NCBI RefSeq assembly: GCF_037975245.1
Contig: NC_092568.1
Span: 20,739,001-20,803,000, forward strand
Direction of reading: 5' to 3'
DNA length: 64,000 nt
DNA from: Apostichopus japonicus
Lineage: Eukaryota > Echinodermata > Holothuroidea > Aspidochirotida > Stichopodidae
The notes beneath the pieces were generated by a model. That model was given only the letters and a program-made list of their open reading frames with translations. It ran no database searches and was not told where the DNA came from. This document shows, in pieces, positions 46,969 through 60,478 of the stretch (position 1 is the first letter of the stretch; each line of letters starts with the position of its first letter). Both the position numbers and the translations under genes were made by a program.

Positions 46969-47919
46969 TTCATACTCACCCAATGACTACACTCGACCAA
47001 CTCCATCTGCCACTGCCTCTATTCACGAAGTTCCTCCAGGTTGCCATGGATATGAGATCAAGGCGATTTCTCATTTAGGCTGTGCAGGATCGTATAGTTG
47101 ATTGTGTATGGTATGACGTTTGGAAGAAGATAATTAAGTGTAAAGGAGGGTTACCATGGTGAACGTCGTCAGAGACGAGTTAGAGAACTAAGTCCTTCTT
47201 TCAAACAAAGTAAACATTGCGGATATTCGTGCAATTTCCTACAAAGACAGCCAAAAAAGTCCACATTACTAGGGCTTGCGTTGTGTATACAGAGCGATGT
47301 GTTGGTAATATTTGGTGTAAGGGCATGCGATGTGCCATGTATGGGGAATTAATTGCACCTTAATTTGCAGTGCGAAAGTAGAAAATGTTAAAGGATCATG
47401 TTTTTAGTGGTAATGTTGTTGATTTGTTATCAAAGTGAGATAAGGAGTTCGTGAGGAGAAGGTGAGGGCTAGGGTGGGCTAGAGTGGGTAAAGTAATAGG
47501 TAATAATGCAATAATGATTAAGTAATTATGATTTTTCCAAATAAAGTTTCTTGTTTAAACAAATGGCGTTAACGGCGGGAAAGAAGAATGAATGTACAAC
47601 GTTTCAATTTCGTAAAGCCAATATGGAAAAGCAGCGACTGTGGGGAGAACGGACAATATGCTCTATTATCTATCAGAATACGTAATTTGCCGAACGCTCA
47701 ACCGATGGTATTCTGTGCTTATACGTAACGTTATCCATATCTCAATATGACAGCAGTTACAAGATATTTTAGTAACCACCAAAAATGGTATTGAACTTAA
47801 ACTGATAGCAATGTGTTGTGACTGTCTATACGATTTATATCATATCACTTTTTGTGCATAAAGTCATCCGACTCATAGAGTCCAAACTGATTTGTTCATC
47901 ACACTCATACTGCAGTATA

Positions 47920-47949
47920 TATATTCATATATATATTCATATATATATA

Positions 47950-48007
<58 letters not shown>

Positions 48008-48063
48008 TATATATATATTTATATGTATAAATATATAAATATATATATATATATATCTATATA

Positions 48064-48105
<42 letters not shown>
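47920..48105. repeat. Interrupted (TA)n microsatellite
   Basis: Nearly 190 bp of TA with TTCATA and TCTATA interruptions. Confidence 0.9.
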
Positions 48106-48106
<1 letters not shown>

Positions 48107-49413
48107 CGTCGCGTTTATGACGTCATTGTCGGCACCTAGGTCGTCTTTACTGTAAAAATATATATACTAATGAGCTGTATAGACAAGTCCAACAAACTTC
48201 TTGTAAGGACAAAAGATTGTTTACTCAATCCGAGGGTTAAAGGTCATTATGTCATTGGGTCACGGAGATGATGGCGTCTTTATCGAACAACTGATTGTCT
48301 TCTGATTATCTTGTAGAATGTGATTAAATGTCCATGTTATACTTAGCGCTTTGGGAAAGATAACGATGTTAAGACTACAGCCGTATTTATCAACTTATAA
48401 ACTGACAGTGTTTTTTTTCTCTCTAAAGTTGTCACCACTATCACTGGACTTTCCGAAACACATATGCGGCTGCTTTAAACTATTAAAATTATTCATTTTT
48501 CTTGTCAGGTCAATTGGTAAGGCCTTCATGGCAATACAACCATTTAAATTGACAATTTCCACCTTTCAGTTGGTCATTCCCCGATTCAAGTCAGTATATT
48601 GGGCTGCAGATAGCGGTCGGAAGCACGTAAACTCTGCTCTCGCATCGCAACACATTTGATAAAAGTCAAATTCAAACGTCTGCAGGAAGATATTCGTGTT
48701 GCAGCTTAACGATTCCATGCATATGAAACGGAATAATGACTCGAGCGTAAAATATATTGATGCAGTTTGCCACCACTTATAATGCATAACATAATATATA
48801 CATAGACCAACAACACGTTATAATCAGTGCAAATGCGCCTTACCTATAAAGGCCTAACTCTGCGAGCCTTTTTGGTTAGATGTATATGTGTATGTATGTA
48901 TGTATGTATGTATGTATGTATGTATGTATGTACTTTACATCCTCCTGCAAGCATGAAAACGAGAAGAAGTCTCATTGGCTTATCAAAGCCGCTAGCTGAC
49001 CGAAGTCAGTCTCTTACATTCATATTTAACGTCCATGATTATGAATTGTCAACAACTCTGTTACTGGAAGACACACATTAATCTTGGAGTGACTCGAACC
49101 GGGGACCTTATCATTGGAAGGCACTGTTTTCAATTGATGGTGTTTTTAAACCAGAAACCTGAATGCACCAGCAGTTGCACCATGATCACAGTTCCAGTGT
49201 CCGAAAACTAACGGGCTGAAAGAGCTTGTCTGTTGGATCTATCTCAGGTGACCGTTTATCAGGAAGTAGCTTTACATAACGCATACGGGCTCTTTACTTT
49301 TAGGATTACAGAAGCAAAAAACCAACAACACAACAACACCTATACCGGTATTCTAACACCTATTTCTCAACTTCGGATTCGTGGACACCTATAGGTGATC
49401 CGTGACAGGACAT

Positions 49414-49457
49414 GGGGGTGGGAGTGGGGGTGTTGGTGGGGGTGGGGGTGGGGGGGT
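49414..49457 (+). repeat. G-rich tract with quadruplex pattern
   Basis: At least five runs of three or more G separated by one to eight bases. The pattern meets the usual G3+N1-7 criterion several times over. Confidence 0.7.
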
Positions 49458-52400
49458 CAGGGTTCGTATTCATCAATACTTATATACGCTGTCACGACAG
49501 GCAGAACAAGTATAATGAGAGATGTACCTCGAGCAATTAAAACTGACATGTTTCTGACATCAGCCTCAACAATGGTGGTACTCCCTATAAGTCTGGGATC
49601 CTTGAAATTTACTTCATTGTCCTCAGTGGTCCCTGGATGGAAAAGGTTGGCAACATATTGGTACTCAAAATAATTTAGGAGATGATGGGAGGGACGATTT
49701 GGTCAGGAAAGAATAGGCATTGCGGGGGGGGGGGGGGTCGGGTTTGTGAAATTCCAAATGGAATATACGTCATAACTTGTGCTAAAAAGTGCAACACGAT
49801 GCGGGACAGGAAGTAAGCCGGGGGGGGGGGGAGGAATTTTGTCTTCACGTAGATAAAGCTTTGAAAGAATATAAAACCCAATTAGTCTACTTGATCTTAA
49901 AATTGTCTTCAACTTTATACGCCACGAGTATATAACGTAAGCTCTCCATATATTGCATATAAACATGTAAACGGTGATAACAGACGACACTCGGATTACT
50001 GATTTTTTGACATAAATTTTCTATATAGGCTTTATATTTTCCATATATTTGATAATACAGTAGTCTTTCTGAGCGTTTGCATAACACTTGGTGTAATAAC
50101 TGTGTGTTTTATTATCTTTCTTGGGTGAATTAGGGAGGTGTAGGGGATGGAGTTGGAGGCGGGTTAGAGACCATTCTACCCTTCACCGTCCCTTACAAAA
50201 GCACATCATTCACGCGTACAATAATTCTTGTTTTCTGTGTCTTTTATATCGAATAACAAGAACTTTTATTTCTTCTACTAGTCAAGTTCATTCCAAAACG
50301 AACCATACGACTTCTTTTCTGAACAAATCACTCAGCGGATAAACACCGAACCGATACAAGAATAACTGTTGGAACTATACTCTTTGTCCATATATGTTTA
50401 CGTCCATTCAATATCCTCCGCGAAAGATAAGAAAACCCCTCTGTCAATCCTAAAAGTTTATAGTCCTTCATGAATACATTCCCGTCGTTAAGTTCGTGAA
50501 AATTTACTTTGCGATTTGTGATTTATCTCTATTGTGTTAGCATTTCGCATTAGTGACCATTCTGTTGTTTCAGTTTTCCTACTACACATCATCAATGTTA
50601 CAAGGAAGAGATTAGATCAAATTTATAAAGCAATCGACAAAGAACGCAAGGAGGGTTTTAATTGGTTACTACTCGTTATAAAGTCGATGCACCCTTCAGG
50701 GAAACTACTTCACTCAAGGGTTTGTTGCGGTAAGAAGGTAAGTTAGATTTCTTGGTAAACTCTTTAAAGAAACGTTTGTTTGTCGTTTACCAATTCAAAT
50801 AGTTTTCTATATAGTTTTCTGATCTGAGTAAGTATGAAAAACTAAACACTAATAATTAAAAAGAAAACATAACTGCCTTAAAATATTTTCGATCATGTTT
50901 GTCTAATTAGCAATTTGATATTACCATTTCCTAAATTTGTATCGATTGAAAAATCGAATTCGAATTAATTGATATGTCGATTGCTCTTACATCATAGCAA
51001 AATCATTTGTTTGTAGAAGCAAGCAAGAACATTAACCTATACATTCGGTGATAATATGAAACGTTTATAGATTTAGGTTTGTGTATATGAACGATTGTCC
51101 AATCAAATGGAAAAGTCAATCTTTTAGGTTACACTATTGCTTGATTCCGATCTGTTAGATTGAAACAATAATCAATTAGACCATTAACAACTACACATCT
51201 CCAAGGAGTAGATATAAATATGAACAGGAAAAAACAGTATTGAATTCAACGTTTATTACTATCATCTTTGCTTCCTGTCTTTATTTACTGCCATAGTAAA
51301 CCATCTTAACGGTTATGTCGAATTATACAGACAATCTTTTTTGTCCCCAATTTGTGTGCCTAATATATACAGATTATATACATGGTGTCTATTTGTTCTA
51401 TTGAAAGGGACATTACATTGTTTCATGAGACATATCTTGAAGTATAAGTCATGTACTCGTACCGAATAAAAAACATCTAAAGATACTAAATCTTATCATA
51501 ATATTCATCAACTTGATTGTAAATTTGAAAAGACAGGTGTTGGTGGTGTTTTGAATTGAGACTTTCCTTGAGTATTTATTCATAACAGTTCCGAGGGCCG
51601 TAGCCTGTGAGGAGGGGGGGCGGGTGGGGGGTGGACAGGGGGCAGCTGTCTCCCCTGAGATTGCCACTTTTTTAATGAAGGTAGGCCTACGATAATGTGA
51701 ACGCCTGGATAGTATGCGCTATTTAAGTTACTTGTAGCAAAATGTGCATATCATTTCTTGTAATTTCATTAGTCAGTAGTGTGCAAACCTCAATATTATA
51801 GTCACGTATTGTAGGAATGGCATTAAAAAAGAACACACGGTTTAATTTCACCGCTCATCACGTATATGCACGATCGCCGATACGACGACAATGCGTTTGT
51901 TTTGGGTTTTTTTACGAGATTTGTTCGAATAACAATAAACGTAGAGAGCTCCTAATATTTAACTTGCATGCGTAAACAATGTAACAATCTACTGTGAAAC
52001 TACGGTTCATAAATATATTTATCACATCTATGGGTTTTTATGTAGAGATATCAATTTCATTGATATCCCCTTTATCAGTGCCCCAATGTTTTATCTAGCA
52101 ATATTGAGGCACTTTGCATATACAGCAGGGCCTTTTAAAACATACTAACTATGGGGAGATGCGGGCGCCACCAGTCCCATACACGGCCCACCCACTCAGC
52201 TCATTTGGTCACCTGTAGGTCCCATCTTGGCATATACAACAAATAATGATAACACAAACCTAACAATAACTTTGCACCTGAATTCTCCATATGGCTTCCC
52301 CTCAGCATTAGGCTACGGCTACCATCGGCAGTCCCTATCCTGCTTCTATATCTCCAATTACCAATGTTATGCTATGAATAAAGCAGAGCTTATAAAGTAA

Positions 52401-52494
52401 CGCAAAGTCGTATTTTCTCACTAAAAAGTAATTTTACCGAATGAAACTGTTTGAGTGTAAATTTCTAAAACATGAGATCTCAAAATAAAGAATG

Positions 52495-52612
52495 TTCAGA
52501 TGCAACTTACAAGACCTGTGAAGTGCCATTTACGGCAATCTGGCAGGCAATTTTGGGCAAAAATATTTTCGTTCCGCTTAGAAAGTGTCACGACGGTCCC
52601 TTTTGGGAAATG
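52495..52612. mobile_element. Partial copy of the hAT MITE
   Basis: The stretch from GATGCAACTTACAAGACCTG through AAGTGCCATTT and GGCAATTTTGGGCAAAA corresponds to the interior of the MITE at 28530-28825. The termini and target duplication are missing. Confidence 0.75.
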
Positions 52613-53271
52613 CCTCCCCCCCCCCCCCTCACTAAAATCTTCTAGCAAAGGTTCTCGTATATATGCACATTAAGACATTACTATTTAATATTTGGAAGAT
52701 ACAAAACGTTTCTCGATGTTCCTTAACTGCCCCCCCCCCCCCCTAAAGATTCTACACAGGTTACTGATCTGAACTTAATACTCACATTTAAAGATTTCAA
52801 TGACATAAATTTGTGAAGGGCTTCAAATTGTTTAATTTAGTATAAACATTAAATCAATCGCAAACATTTCAGGCTAGAATATTACAAAAATAATGTAGTA
52901 ATGGTACATAAGAAATCATTTCCATACATCGTAAAAATTGCGTTATCTGTCAGAATTATGTTATTTTTTCTAATTGGGGTGATGTAACGTACAGCACCTG
53001 CATTCACAGATAGTTCTTATTTTATAATTTTTTAAAAATAGTTTTTAAATTAAAATTTCAATAAAATGCAAAACATTCATGCCAAATTATATTTATAATG
53101 ATTCAATGTGCATTCCGCAAACGAGCATTCTTATTTTGCTGTTACAGCAATAATTCAATGAATAATTACAAGCACTTCTTGTCCAATTCCTTGAACATAC
53201 CTTTCATATGTTAGTTCATCATTTTGTTTCAACAGAAGTATATAGTATCGTCTAAGAAAAGAGACATCATT

Positions 53272-55156
53272 ATGAAGAGGAACGATATCGCTCATTGGAT
53301 GGGATGTGTCATCGTATTATTGACCATCTCACGTAGTGCAGCATTTGGTAAATTTGGTGATGAACATGTTCTCGACTTGGTTCGTCGACAAGTCAACAAG
53401 GAGACAGAAAACAGCAGCGACTACACCTCAGTGATCACACTGTCCAGCACTGGGTCATTGGTCAGCTCAACAACGGCCTCCGTCAGTACAAAAGCTCCAT
53501 CCTCGGTTGCATCATCGACCAAAGAGGAAGAGACGAACGCCACCGAGCTAGGGATCTTGGGATTACCAACCAACTACCCGCAGGAAGAGAATGACGTCGT
53601 CTATTGCAGGCCAGCTCCAACACCCAGTGACGTTCTGCTAGAGTACGGAAACTTCAGTATGGAAATCGATGATCAATTCGTGAAGATATATGAAGGAAAC
53701 GATGGACATGTAGATATCAGAATCACTGGCTTAAAAAAGATCGTTAAGATCGAGCTGAGGAGTAACGACGAATTGGTCTTTGAGGTCGTCAATGGTAGTG
53801 TTCATCACGACCCAGATAACTATGAGATCCACAATGGGACGTTGACTATCCATCTGAAAGGGTTGCAGCTTGGCGTTTCTCGAATGGTCCTTACCATCTA
53901 CGATCAACACGGTGCGATCGTTATCAAAGAAGATGTCAGGTTCACAGTCAAGACTCTAAGAGTTCCGAGACTGATAGACACAATCTTCAACTATCTTCTG
54001 CTTCCGTTGATCGTTGTATCCTGTGCCGGTATGGGCTGTAAGATGGAGATTGAAATCATCAAAATGAAACTGAAGAAACCTATCAGCATTTTGGTAGGAC
54101 CAGTATGCCAATTCATCTGTCAACCTTTGTTTGCCTTTTCGATTGCCAAGTTGATGAAGTTTGATGGTCTGAGTGCCCTCGGGTTGGTAACAGTTGGGTC
54201 ATGTCCAGGTGGCGGTATGAGTAACATGATCACGCTCCTGATCGGCGCCGATCTCATCCAAAGCGTCACTATGACATTTACGTCCAACATCTGTGCGTTA
54301 GCAATGTTACCTCTGAATATGTTCATCTACGGGAGTCATTTTATGAAAATAATCGTGGAAGAAGGTGGCGGTGGAGCGAGTTTCAAAATCCCCATAACAG
54401 ATATTATGTTCCAGATTGCGATGTTAGCTGGTCCCGTCTTGATCGGTATGGCAGTTCGTTGGAAACTGCCTAAAGTTGCCTATTATGTCAACAAGTCCTT
54501 GGGTGTTTTATCCATGACACTCCTCCTACTTACTCTGGGCATCGGGGTCTATTCAAATATATACGTGTTTACCTCATCGGGATGGAGAATGATGGTTGGT
54601 GCTGCACTGCTACCAAATTGCGGTTTCATCACGGGATTTCTTGTAGCCAGGTAAGCCATGTTGGTCATTTCTACGAAGGTACATCGACATATGCCCTTGA
54701 TAGTGAATATCATATCATATGATGAACATGTTACCATAAACGCTGCGTTATGATGAAATCTTCGCGGTAAGAACCAGTTTATTTGCTCCGCATTCTAAGA
54801 TATTTACCTGAAAAGTAAAATTTTGTTGTAATAGCTTTGGGCACAATTAAAACATGTCAGTTTCCCAAGAAGAACCATTATTGGCTACGTTTAAAAAGTA
54901 ATATGCGACTATTGAACATTTACACTTTGTCATTTCTGTAATTATACCTGGAAGTGTCACATCATGTGAAAACATCCCGTGTCATTCTATGCCCGTATAA
55001 AGGAGCGGGTAGGCACTTAGGGTTTGAACGGACCTTCCCTCCACCCCTCAAAAAAACAAAAAAAAAACACGCAATTCCATGTTTATAGAGGCTGATCGTT
55101 CAAATCAGTTTACATTTACTTCCATATCGAAATTCTTCAATTCTTTGAACATGCAG

Positions 55157-55202
<46 letters not shown>

Positions 55203-56557
55203 TTTTTTTTAAAAACTGTTATTAGATTTAATGATGCATTGCAATTTCTTGAAAGTTAATATTCTATGTTAATCGATCGCACCATTTTACATTTAACCTT
55301 TCTTATACAAAATTTTCTCGCCATCCCCTCATAGACCCCTCCCCATGTATGCAGTCTTTAACTTATGAAAATCACCCAACACCCCCCCTTCCTCTTAGAA
55401 AAAAAGGGGGGGCTTGTTCTGAAATTTCCTATGCCTGATTTTTAGTCTCAATCAGTGAATGGGTGAAATATAGTTAAACCAGCACACGGTTTGAAGTCAT
55501 CTTTCAGGTTGAATGTGAACATAATTATGTAACTTGTCATGACAGTATCGCTGAATCTCGTTTCTACGGAAGCACTGAAGGGTTCAACTTCGTCAAAGTT
55601 TAACTTAAATCTATACTTTCAGTATTTCTTAAATTCACATATCCACTTTTCCCAGGCATTTTTTTAAATTTAAAATGTCTGAATTTAAGTTTATAATGTG
55701 TGAATTTAAGTTTATAATGTGTGAATTTAAGAAAAAAGTGGATTTGTGAGGGTTTAACAGAGGGGGTTAACAGAGGTAAATAAACGTCATGGGGTAGTGC
55801 GGTAAATAATTTGGAAAGCAGGTAAACAATTTTTGTTGTTGTGATACACTCAACTAAACAAATCTATATAGTACGACACTCTACTTTCATCGGTTAGAAG
55901 TAAGATGAATAAATTGGAGACTATTAATACTTTACAATGATCACACAGTGGCCAGTAAGAGTTGAATGTCTAGACAATGGCTTCTGACAGAAAAGCCTGA
56001 GAATATCTAGTAGTTCTTTTTTGTTTTGTTTTTTGATCATGTTAAGTGTGTTTGTTTATCTATTAAATGGGATAGGCTATTGTGTTAATCGTTGTAAAGC
56101 ATGTGATCATATATAATGGTTTGTCATTAAACAATTGAGCATTTTCATTCCCCCATTTTATTTTTTGGTAATCAGATTTGTAACTCGGCAACCTTTAGAT
56201 TCATCGATGACTGTCTGTGTGGAGACTGGTGTTCAAAACAATCTCATTGCCATCTCTATGATTAAGCTAGCCTATCCGCAGCCGGAAGCAGACATGATGG
56301 CCCGTTTACCAATCGTGGTTTCGATAACGGCATTGAGTGTCGGGGTTGGTATGGTACTAGCGTCATTCCCTATTCATCGACTCAGAAGAGACAGAAAGGA
56401 GAAGAGAGAGACCGTGAAAGATTTGGATGATCGATACGAAGGTGTCAACTATAAAAACGTATCCACAAATGACGGGAAGATTCACATGGAATGTGAAATA
56501 CCACCATCTTATCACGACGCGAAAAAGGGGTTTCATGACAAAGAAACAGACGTATGA
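53272..56557 (+). CDS. SLC10-family sodium/bile-acid-type cotransporter with long ectodomain (2 coding exons)
   Basis: The coding exons are 53272-54650 and 56176-56557. They join AG|A across GTAAGC...AATCAG to give 586 residues. The chosen ATG begins a signal-like segment (MKRNDIAHWMGCVIVLLTIS); just upstream TTTCAACAG at 53227-53235 looks like an acceptor from a non-coding 5' exon. A Ser/Thr-rich, mucin-like region follows, then a probable beta-rich ectodomain with several N-glycosylation sites. Multiple membrane segments begin near residue 238. Family signatures are SCPGGGMSNMI (~310-320) and ETGVQNN (~476-482), both in the sodium-coupled transport core. The cytoplasmic tail is rich in Lys, Arg and Glu. 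The long N-terminus resembles SLC10A3/A5-type members more than the short bile-acid carriers. The substrate cannot be read from sequence. Confidence 0.92.
54651..56175 (+). other. SLC10 intron
   Basis: GT-AG intron of 1,525 bp with (TA)n at 55158-55198, C-rich patches near 55040 and 55380, and an 18-bp direct duplication near 55678-55735 (TGAATTTAAGTTTATAATG). No other feature seen. Confidence 0.85.
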
Positions 56558-56882
56558 CTGTCTGTATAGAGCGGGGAGGAATGAACAAAATAATTTCCCC
56601 CCAAAAAGAACGACTAGTTGGTTTGGTTTGCTTCTATAGCTAAACGAATAGCTGCGGGTAATTACGCAAAGTTGTCAATAAGCTTGGTTCATGGGCTATC
56701 GTGCCGGACAGTCTTTATGTCTGTCAACAAAGAGCGATTTTCATATCCTCTGCCAGGAAGCTCAATGTTGAAAACAAGAAGACAAGACCGGCGCGTTTTG
56801 TAAAACATTCAGGTCTTTTCACATTCGTGTAAGTTGAGGATAAAGACATGGGGGGATAGGAAGCAGGTGACTATTATACAAA

Positions 56883-57038
56883 TAATGAATGGTTATGAGT
56901 GCAATAGTGCAAATACTTCATGAGCTGAAAGATGTAATTTGTTCCATTCAACGAGGCGCAGCCGAGTTGAATGGAACAAATTACATCTTTCAACGAATGA
57001 AATATTTGCACTATTGCACGAATGGAAACCATTCATTA
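56883..57038. mobile_element. Long foldback element (MITE-like)
   Basis: Two arms of about 65-70 bp are near-perfect reverse complements, including GATGTAATTTGTTCCATTCA against its complement. They enclose a short centre, ACGAGGCGCAGCCGAGT. The outer ends are TAATGAATGGTT and AACCATTCATTA. The RNA would form one long hairpin. It lies 326 bp past the SLC10 stop and may be in its 3' UTR. I could not define a target duplication. Confidence 0.8.
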
Positions 57039-57714
57039 ATTGTTTTATACAAAATATTATATTAAGATGGGTAAAATGCACTCATGCAACAGATTGTTTT
57101 GAACAGACAGGTTTCTCTGCTCTCTTACCATTGAAAAAAGTGATACCAAAAAAGTATAACCCATGGTTCTATTTCATAGAGTGGAATAGAGCGGATTTTG
57201 CATGCAATCAACGAACAATTGACCAATCAAATGACCAGAATACAATTAGGTGTTGTATAAACTGTTATAACAAATGTTTGATATGTATGGACCTATTGTT
57301 AGCAATTAACTTTGTATGACTAACGCTATCTCCTGTAAGTTCATGTATAATGTATCACTTTATTTAATAAGGCTCGTTGCAAGTATACTGTCATACATCG
57401 ATTCATCAAGACTTTTGGACATATCTTATTCGAAAAATAACTAAACTACAACCTTTTGGGGTAAATCTTTTTTAATGGTGTTAGATGGTATGAAATATTT
57501 TTAATTATGTCAATGCCACTGGGTATTAAGAATTGACCGCAGTCACAATATCAGAAACTATAGCAGTATAAACAGAAGAATGTATAGTAATTAAATTATA
57601 TACGAAAGAAATATCATGTATGATAGGACGTGTTTGTAGCGTGAGTATATGCAAACCTATTGACAGTGCATACTGATCTATATCTTAGCAACATAACTAA
57701 GAATTTCAGTGATT

Positions 57715-57720
57715 AATAAA
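57715..57720 (+). terminator. Candidate poly(A) signal downstream of SLC10
   Basis: AATAAA; another follows at 57980-57985. If either serves SLC10, the 3' UTR would include the foldback element. The assignment is tentative. Confidence 0.25.
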
Positions 57721-58132
57721 TGTTCAAATCTTTTTACTTCATTATGCACTTTCGAAATAATTTACCCTTATTACCCTCTGCACACTTCGCTGGTGTCGAG
57801 TTCGAATTGATCCGATATGTAAAACTTCTATGGACAAGTTTTCTTCTTCTTTCATTCTTCATAAAAATGAAATGTATATTTTGCTGTAAATGTCGATTAA
57901 TGAACGTTTTAATTTTCGATACAGTATAGGTTACCATTGAAGGGATGTATTCAAAATACAACATTACTGTCATAATTGCAATAAAAAAAATGTGTTCTTA
58001 ACTGGCAGCCTGAAGATAATAAAAATAAAGAAATACGATCGATGTCTTCGCAATAATATGATTTATAAAGGCATGAAACTTTATGTAGGGTACTAGATGT
58101 TCCTATAGGGCTGTTAGAAACTGACTCCCATG

Positions 58133-58393
58133 CAGGCTAGGCTATATATATATATAGGCTATATATATAGGCTATATATATAAAGGCTATATATATAAAG
58201 GCTATATATAACCTATAGGCTATATATAACCTATAGGCTATATATAACCTATAGGCTATATATAACCTATAGGCTATATATAGGCTATATATATAGGCTA
58301 TATATATAGGCTATATATATAGGCTATATATAGGCTATATATAGGCTATATATATAGGCTATATATAGGCTATATATATATATATATATATGC
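58133..58393 (+). repeat. AGGCTATATATA tandem array
   Basis: Units of 10-16 bp built from AGGCTATATATA. An inner block of about 17-bp units contains AACCTATAGGCTATATAT (about 58200-58275). It ends in pure (TA)n. Confidence 0.93.
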
Positions 58394-60099
58394 TTGACAT
58401 TTTCAAATCAATTCACAGATTTCGGTTTCATCAATAACAGTTGGCCTTCGTCGACTTATACAGTATCACTGTATAGCCTCTGTTCCCACGATACCCTTTA
58501 TTTTCCTATAGTAACGGTTCTTATAGCTTCTGCTACTTTCCGAAAAAGTAAACGAACCCTGACCAACTATGATACGAATTAAACTTAATCCGATTAAGCC
58601 AGAATAAACTTGCTCTTATCCATTGATTCATTAAAACTGCTTTTCGCACTCCGCTTTAATCCGCTTCACAAATACGGATTATAACTTGTTGTGTTCTATG
58701 GGCCCACATCACACATACTGCTTATTGTAGATGTTAATACACTTGTGTAGTAATGGTAATATTGTCAACATTTATCCAAAATTTCGATCAAAAAAAAAAA
58801 ATCGATCAGCGTCTTCACGTCATCACCGAGTTTCGATATTATAATGATCTTACATGAGATGACAAATTGTAAGTCACAGATAATTTGTATCAGCATGACG
58901 TTTTGTTTTGACGAAATGGACAAATTAAATATAACTGAGGATAATGGGCTAATAGATCTTCATTTTTAATTAATAGTTCGTTAATTGTTTTAATTGCCTT
59001 TGCTCACATTGATTGTGTGATGTAAATCATTCCCTTTTATTTGGAGACTATCCGTATATACAGTGCGGGCGGAATTACAGTCTGCGTCACAGGTGCAATG
59101 TGCCCCATCCACCAGTTTTCTGTAAAAGCACAAAATTTCCTTCATAAATTCCTACTTACTAGTAAATTTTCAGTGTTTTATTGCAATTAAAAAGACACAT
59201 AATGTAATGTAAAAAAAAAAAATGATGAAATAATGATAAAATGATTCAGTTTTGTGATTAAGAAAAAAGGAACCTTTTCATAAACTAAAAGTGCGCCCTT
59301 TTGTTCATGCAAAGGTGCATATATACACCTTTTCTATATAGTACCTGGAAGACATTCAACTATTTATTGTTTTTAGTTGTTTTTATTTATTTATTTTTTT
59401 TGCCACAAGAGTACAACGTGGAGGGAAGTCTTCCATAAAGCTTAAAAGCTTAATAATGTGGAAGACTCCCACATTAAAATACACTACTTTTGTGGGGCCT
59501 TTTTGAGAGAATATCACGGTAAGTTTGCTTCCTCAAATCAAAGTCGCGTACTCCCATTGCCCTTCGAAGTTCGCCCCCCCCCCCACCCAAACACCTCAGC
59601 CCCTCCCGCTTCCTCTGTTGCCTCTGTTTGAAAGGATACAAATAGAAGGAGAAAATGATGAACGCCGTGTTGTGGTTGAAATGTCGGTTCTTTCTTAAGA
59701 AGAGTGAACGAGAGTTAACTTTGCGGCGCTATTAATTTCTCTGTTAAACCACTTGTGCCTTTCACCGGCGATATCCCAGACATCCCAACATGTTACATGC
59801 GGGTTATAAGTTCGTAAATAAGGGCTGAAGGTTCGACTTGAAGAATGCTCACAATAATACAACGTATGACACGAATGATACCCACTGACTAGATTTAGCT
59901 ATATCCATTTATACTTTTTCTCGGATTTTTCTGAACAGAGAAAATTTCTCCCAAAATAAAAAATGAAAATAACAAAACTCATTTGAGCCAGGACTTCGGA
60001 ACGCTATTGGAAGATCTTTGGCCCGTCGATGAGATGCCAAAAGATGTAACTACTTTATTAATTTTCGGCCACTTATAACGCAGCATATCTGTCAACTTG

Positions 60100-60478
60100 A
60101 CACTCCTGGCCCAGGTTTACAGTCTTGTTCAAGGCCAAGGCCCTCTCACACGACTTTACAACTTAACCCTGGTCATTGGACTCATTTGGTTACTTGTCAC
60201 ACCTACACACCAAAGTGTGCACAATTCAATCAATCTCTCCTGTGGCACCACAGTGCACCACAACTACGTGTCCCCCGGGGACCTCTCATATGGTGCAGCC
60301 ACAAACCGGCGCACATAACTGTATTTACAAGTTACCTCGCAGGTCCCAAGGTGAAGAGAGGCAATGGAGATAAAGTGCCTTGCTCAAGGACACAACGCAA
60401 TGATATGGCCAGGACTCGAACCTGTAATGCTTAGATCACAAGTCCACTGCCTTAACCACTTGACCACACAACGCTCTC
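60100..60478 (-). mobile_element. tRNA-derived SINE, minus strand
   Basis: Read on the minus strand the head has an A box, TGGTCAAGTGGTTAAGG, and a B box, GGTTCGAGTCC, in Ser/Leu-tRNA-like arrangement. A body with CCTTGAGCAAGGCACTTTATC follows, a segment I recognise as frequent in SINEs of marine invertebrates. The head differs from the SINE at 29615, so it is a different family. The 3' end of the body is set only approximately. Confidence 0.75.

Larger units (their letters stand above)
46969..53235. other. Intergenic stretch between PC2 and SLC10
   Basis: Contains a long interrupted (TA)n at 47920-48105, a short (TATG)n at 48890-48931, a quadruplex-type G-rich tract at 49414-49457, G-runs near 49729 and 49820, C-runs near 52617 and 52731, and a partial hAT MITE at 52495-52610. 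An open frame at about 50584-50738 ends at a GTAAGT and might be an exon, but no domain supports it. Confidence 0.5.
57039..60100. other. Non-coding stretch downstream of SLC10
   Basis: Contains the AGGCTATATATA array (58133-58393) and a C-run near 59574. No further gene recognised. Confidence 0.5.

Noticed and set aside
49083-49200. tRNA-like B box (GGTTCGAGTCACTCC) on the minus strand
   Set aside because: No matching A box at the expected distance and no tail, so neither a tRNA gene nor a SINE can be supported.
50584-50738. Possible exon ending at GTAAGT (RKRLDQIYKAIDKERKEGFN...)
   Set aside because: A donor-like site and an acceptor-like TTTCAG exist, but the peptide matches nothing I know and no adjacent exon joins it.
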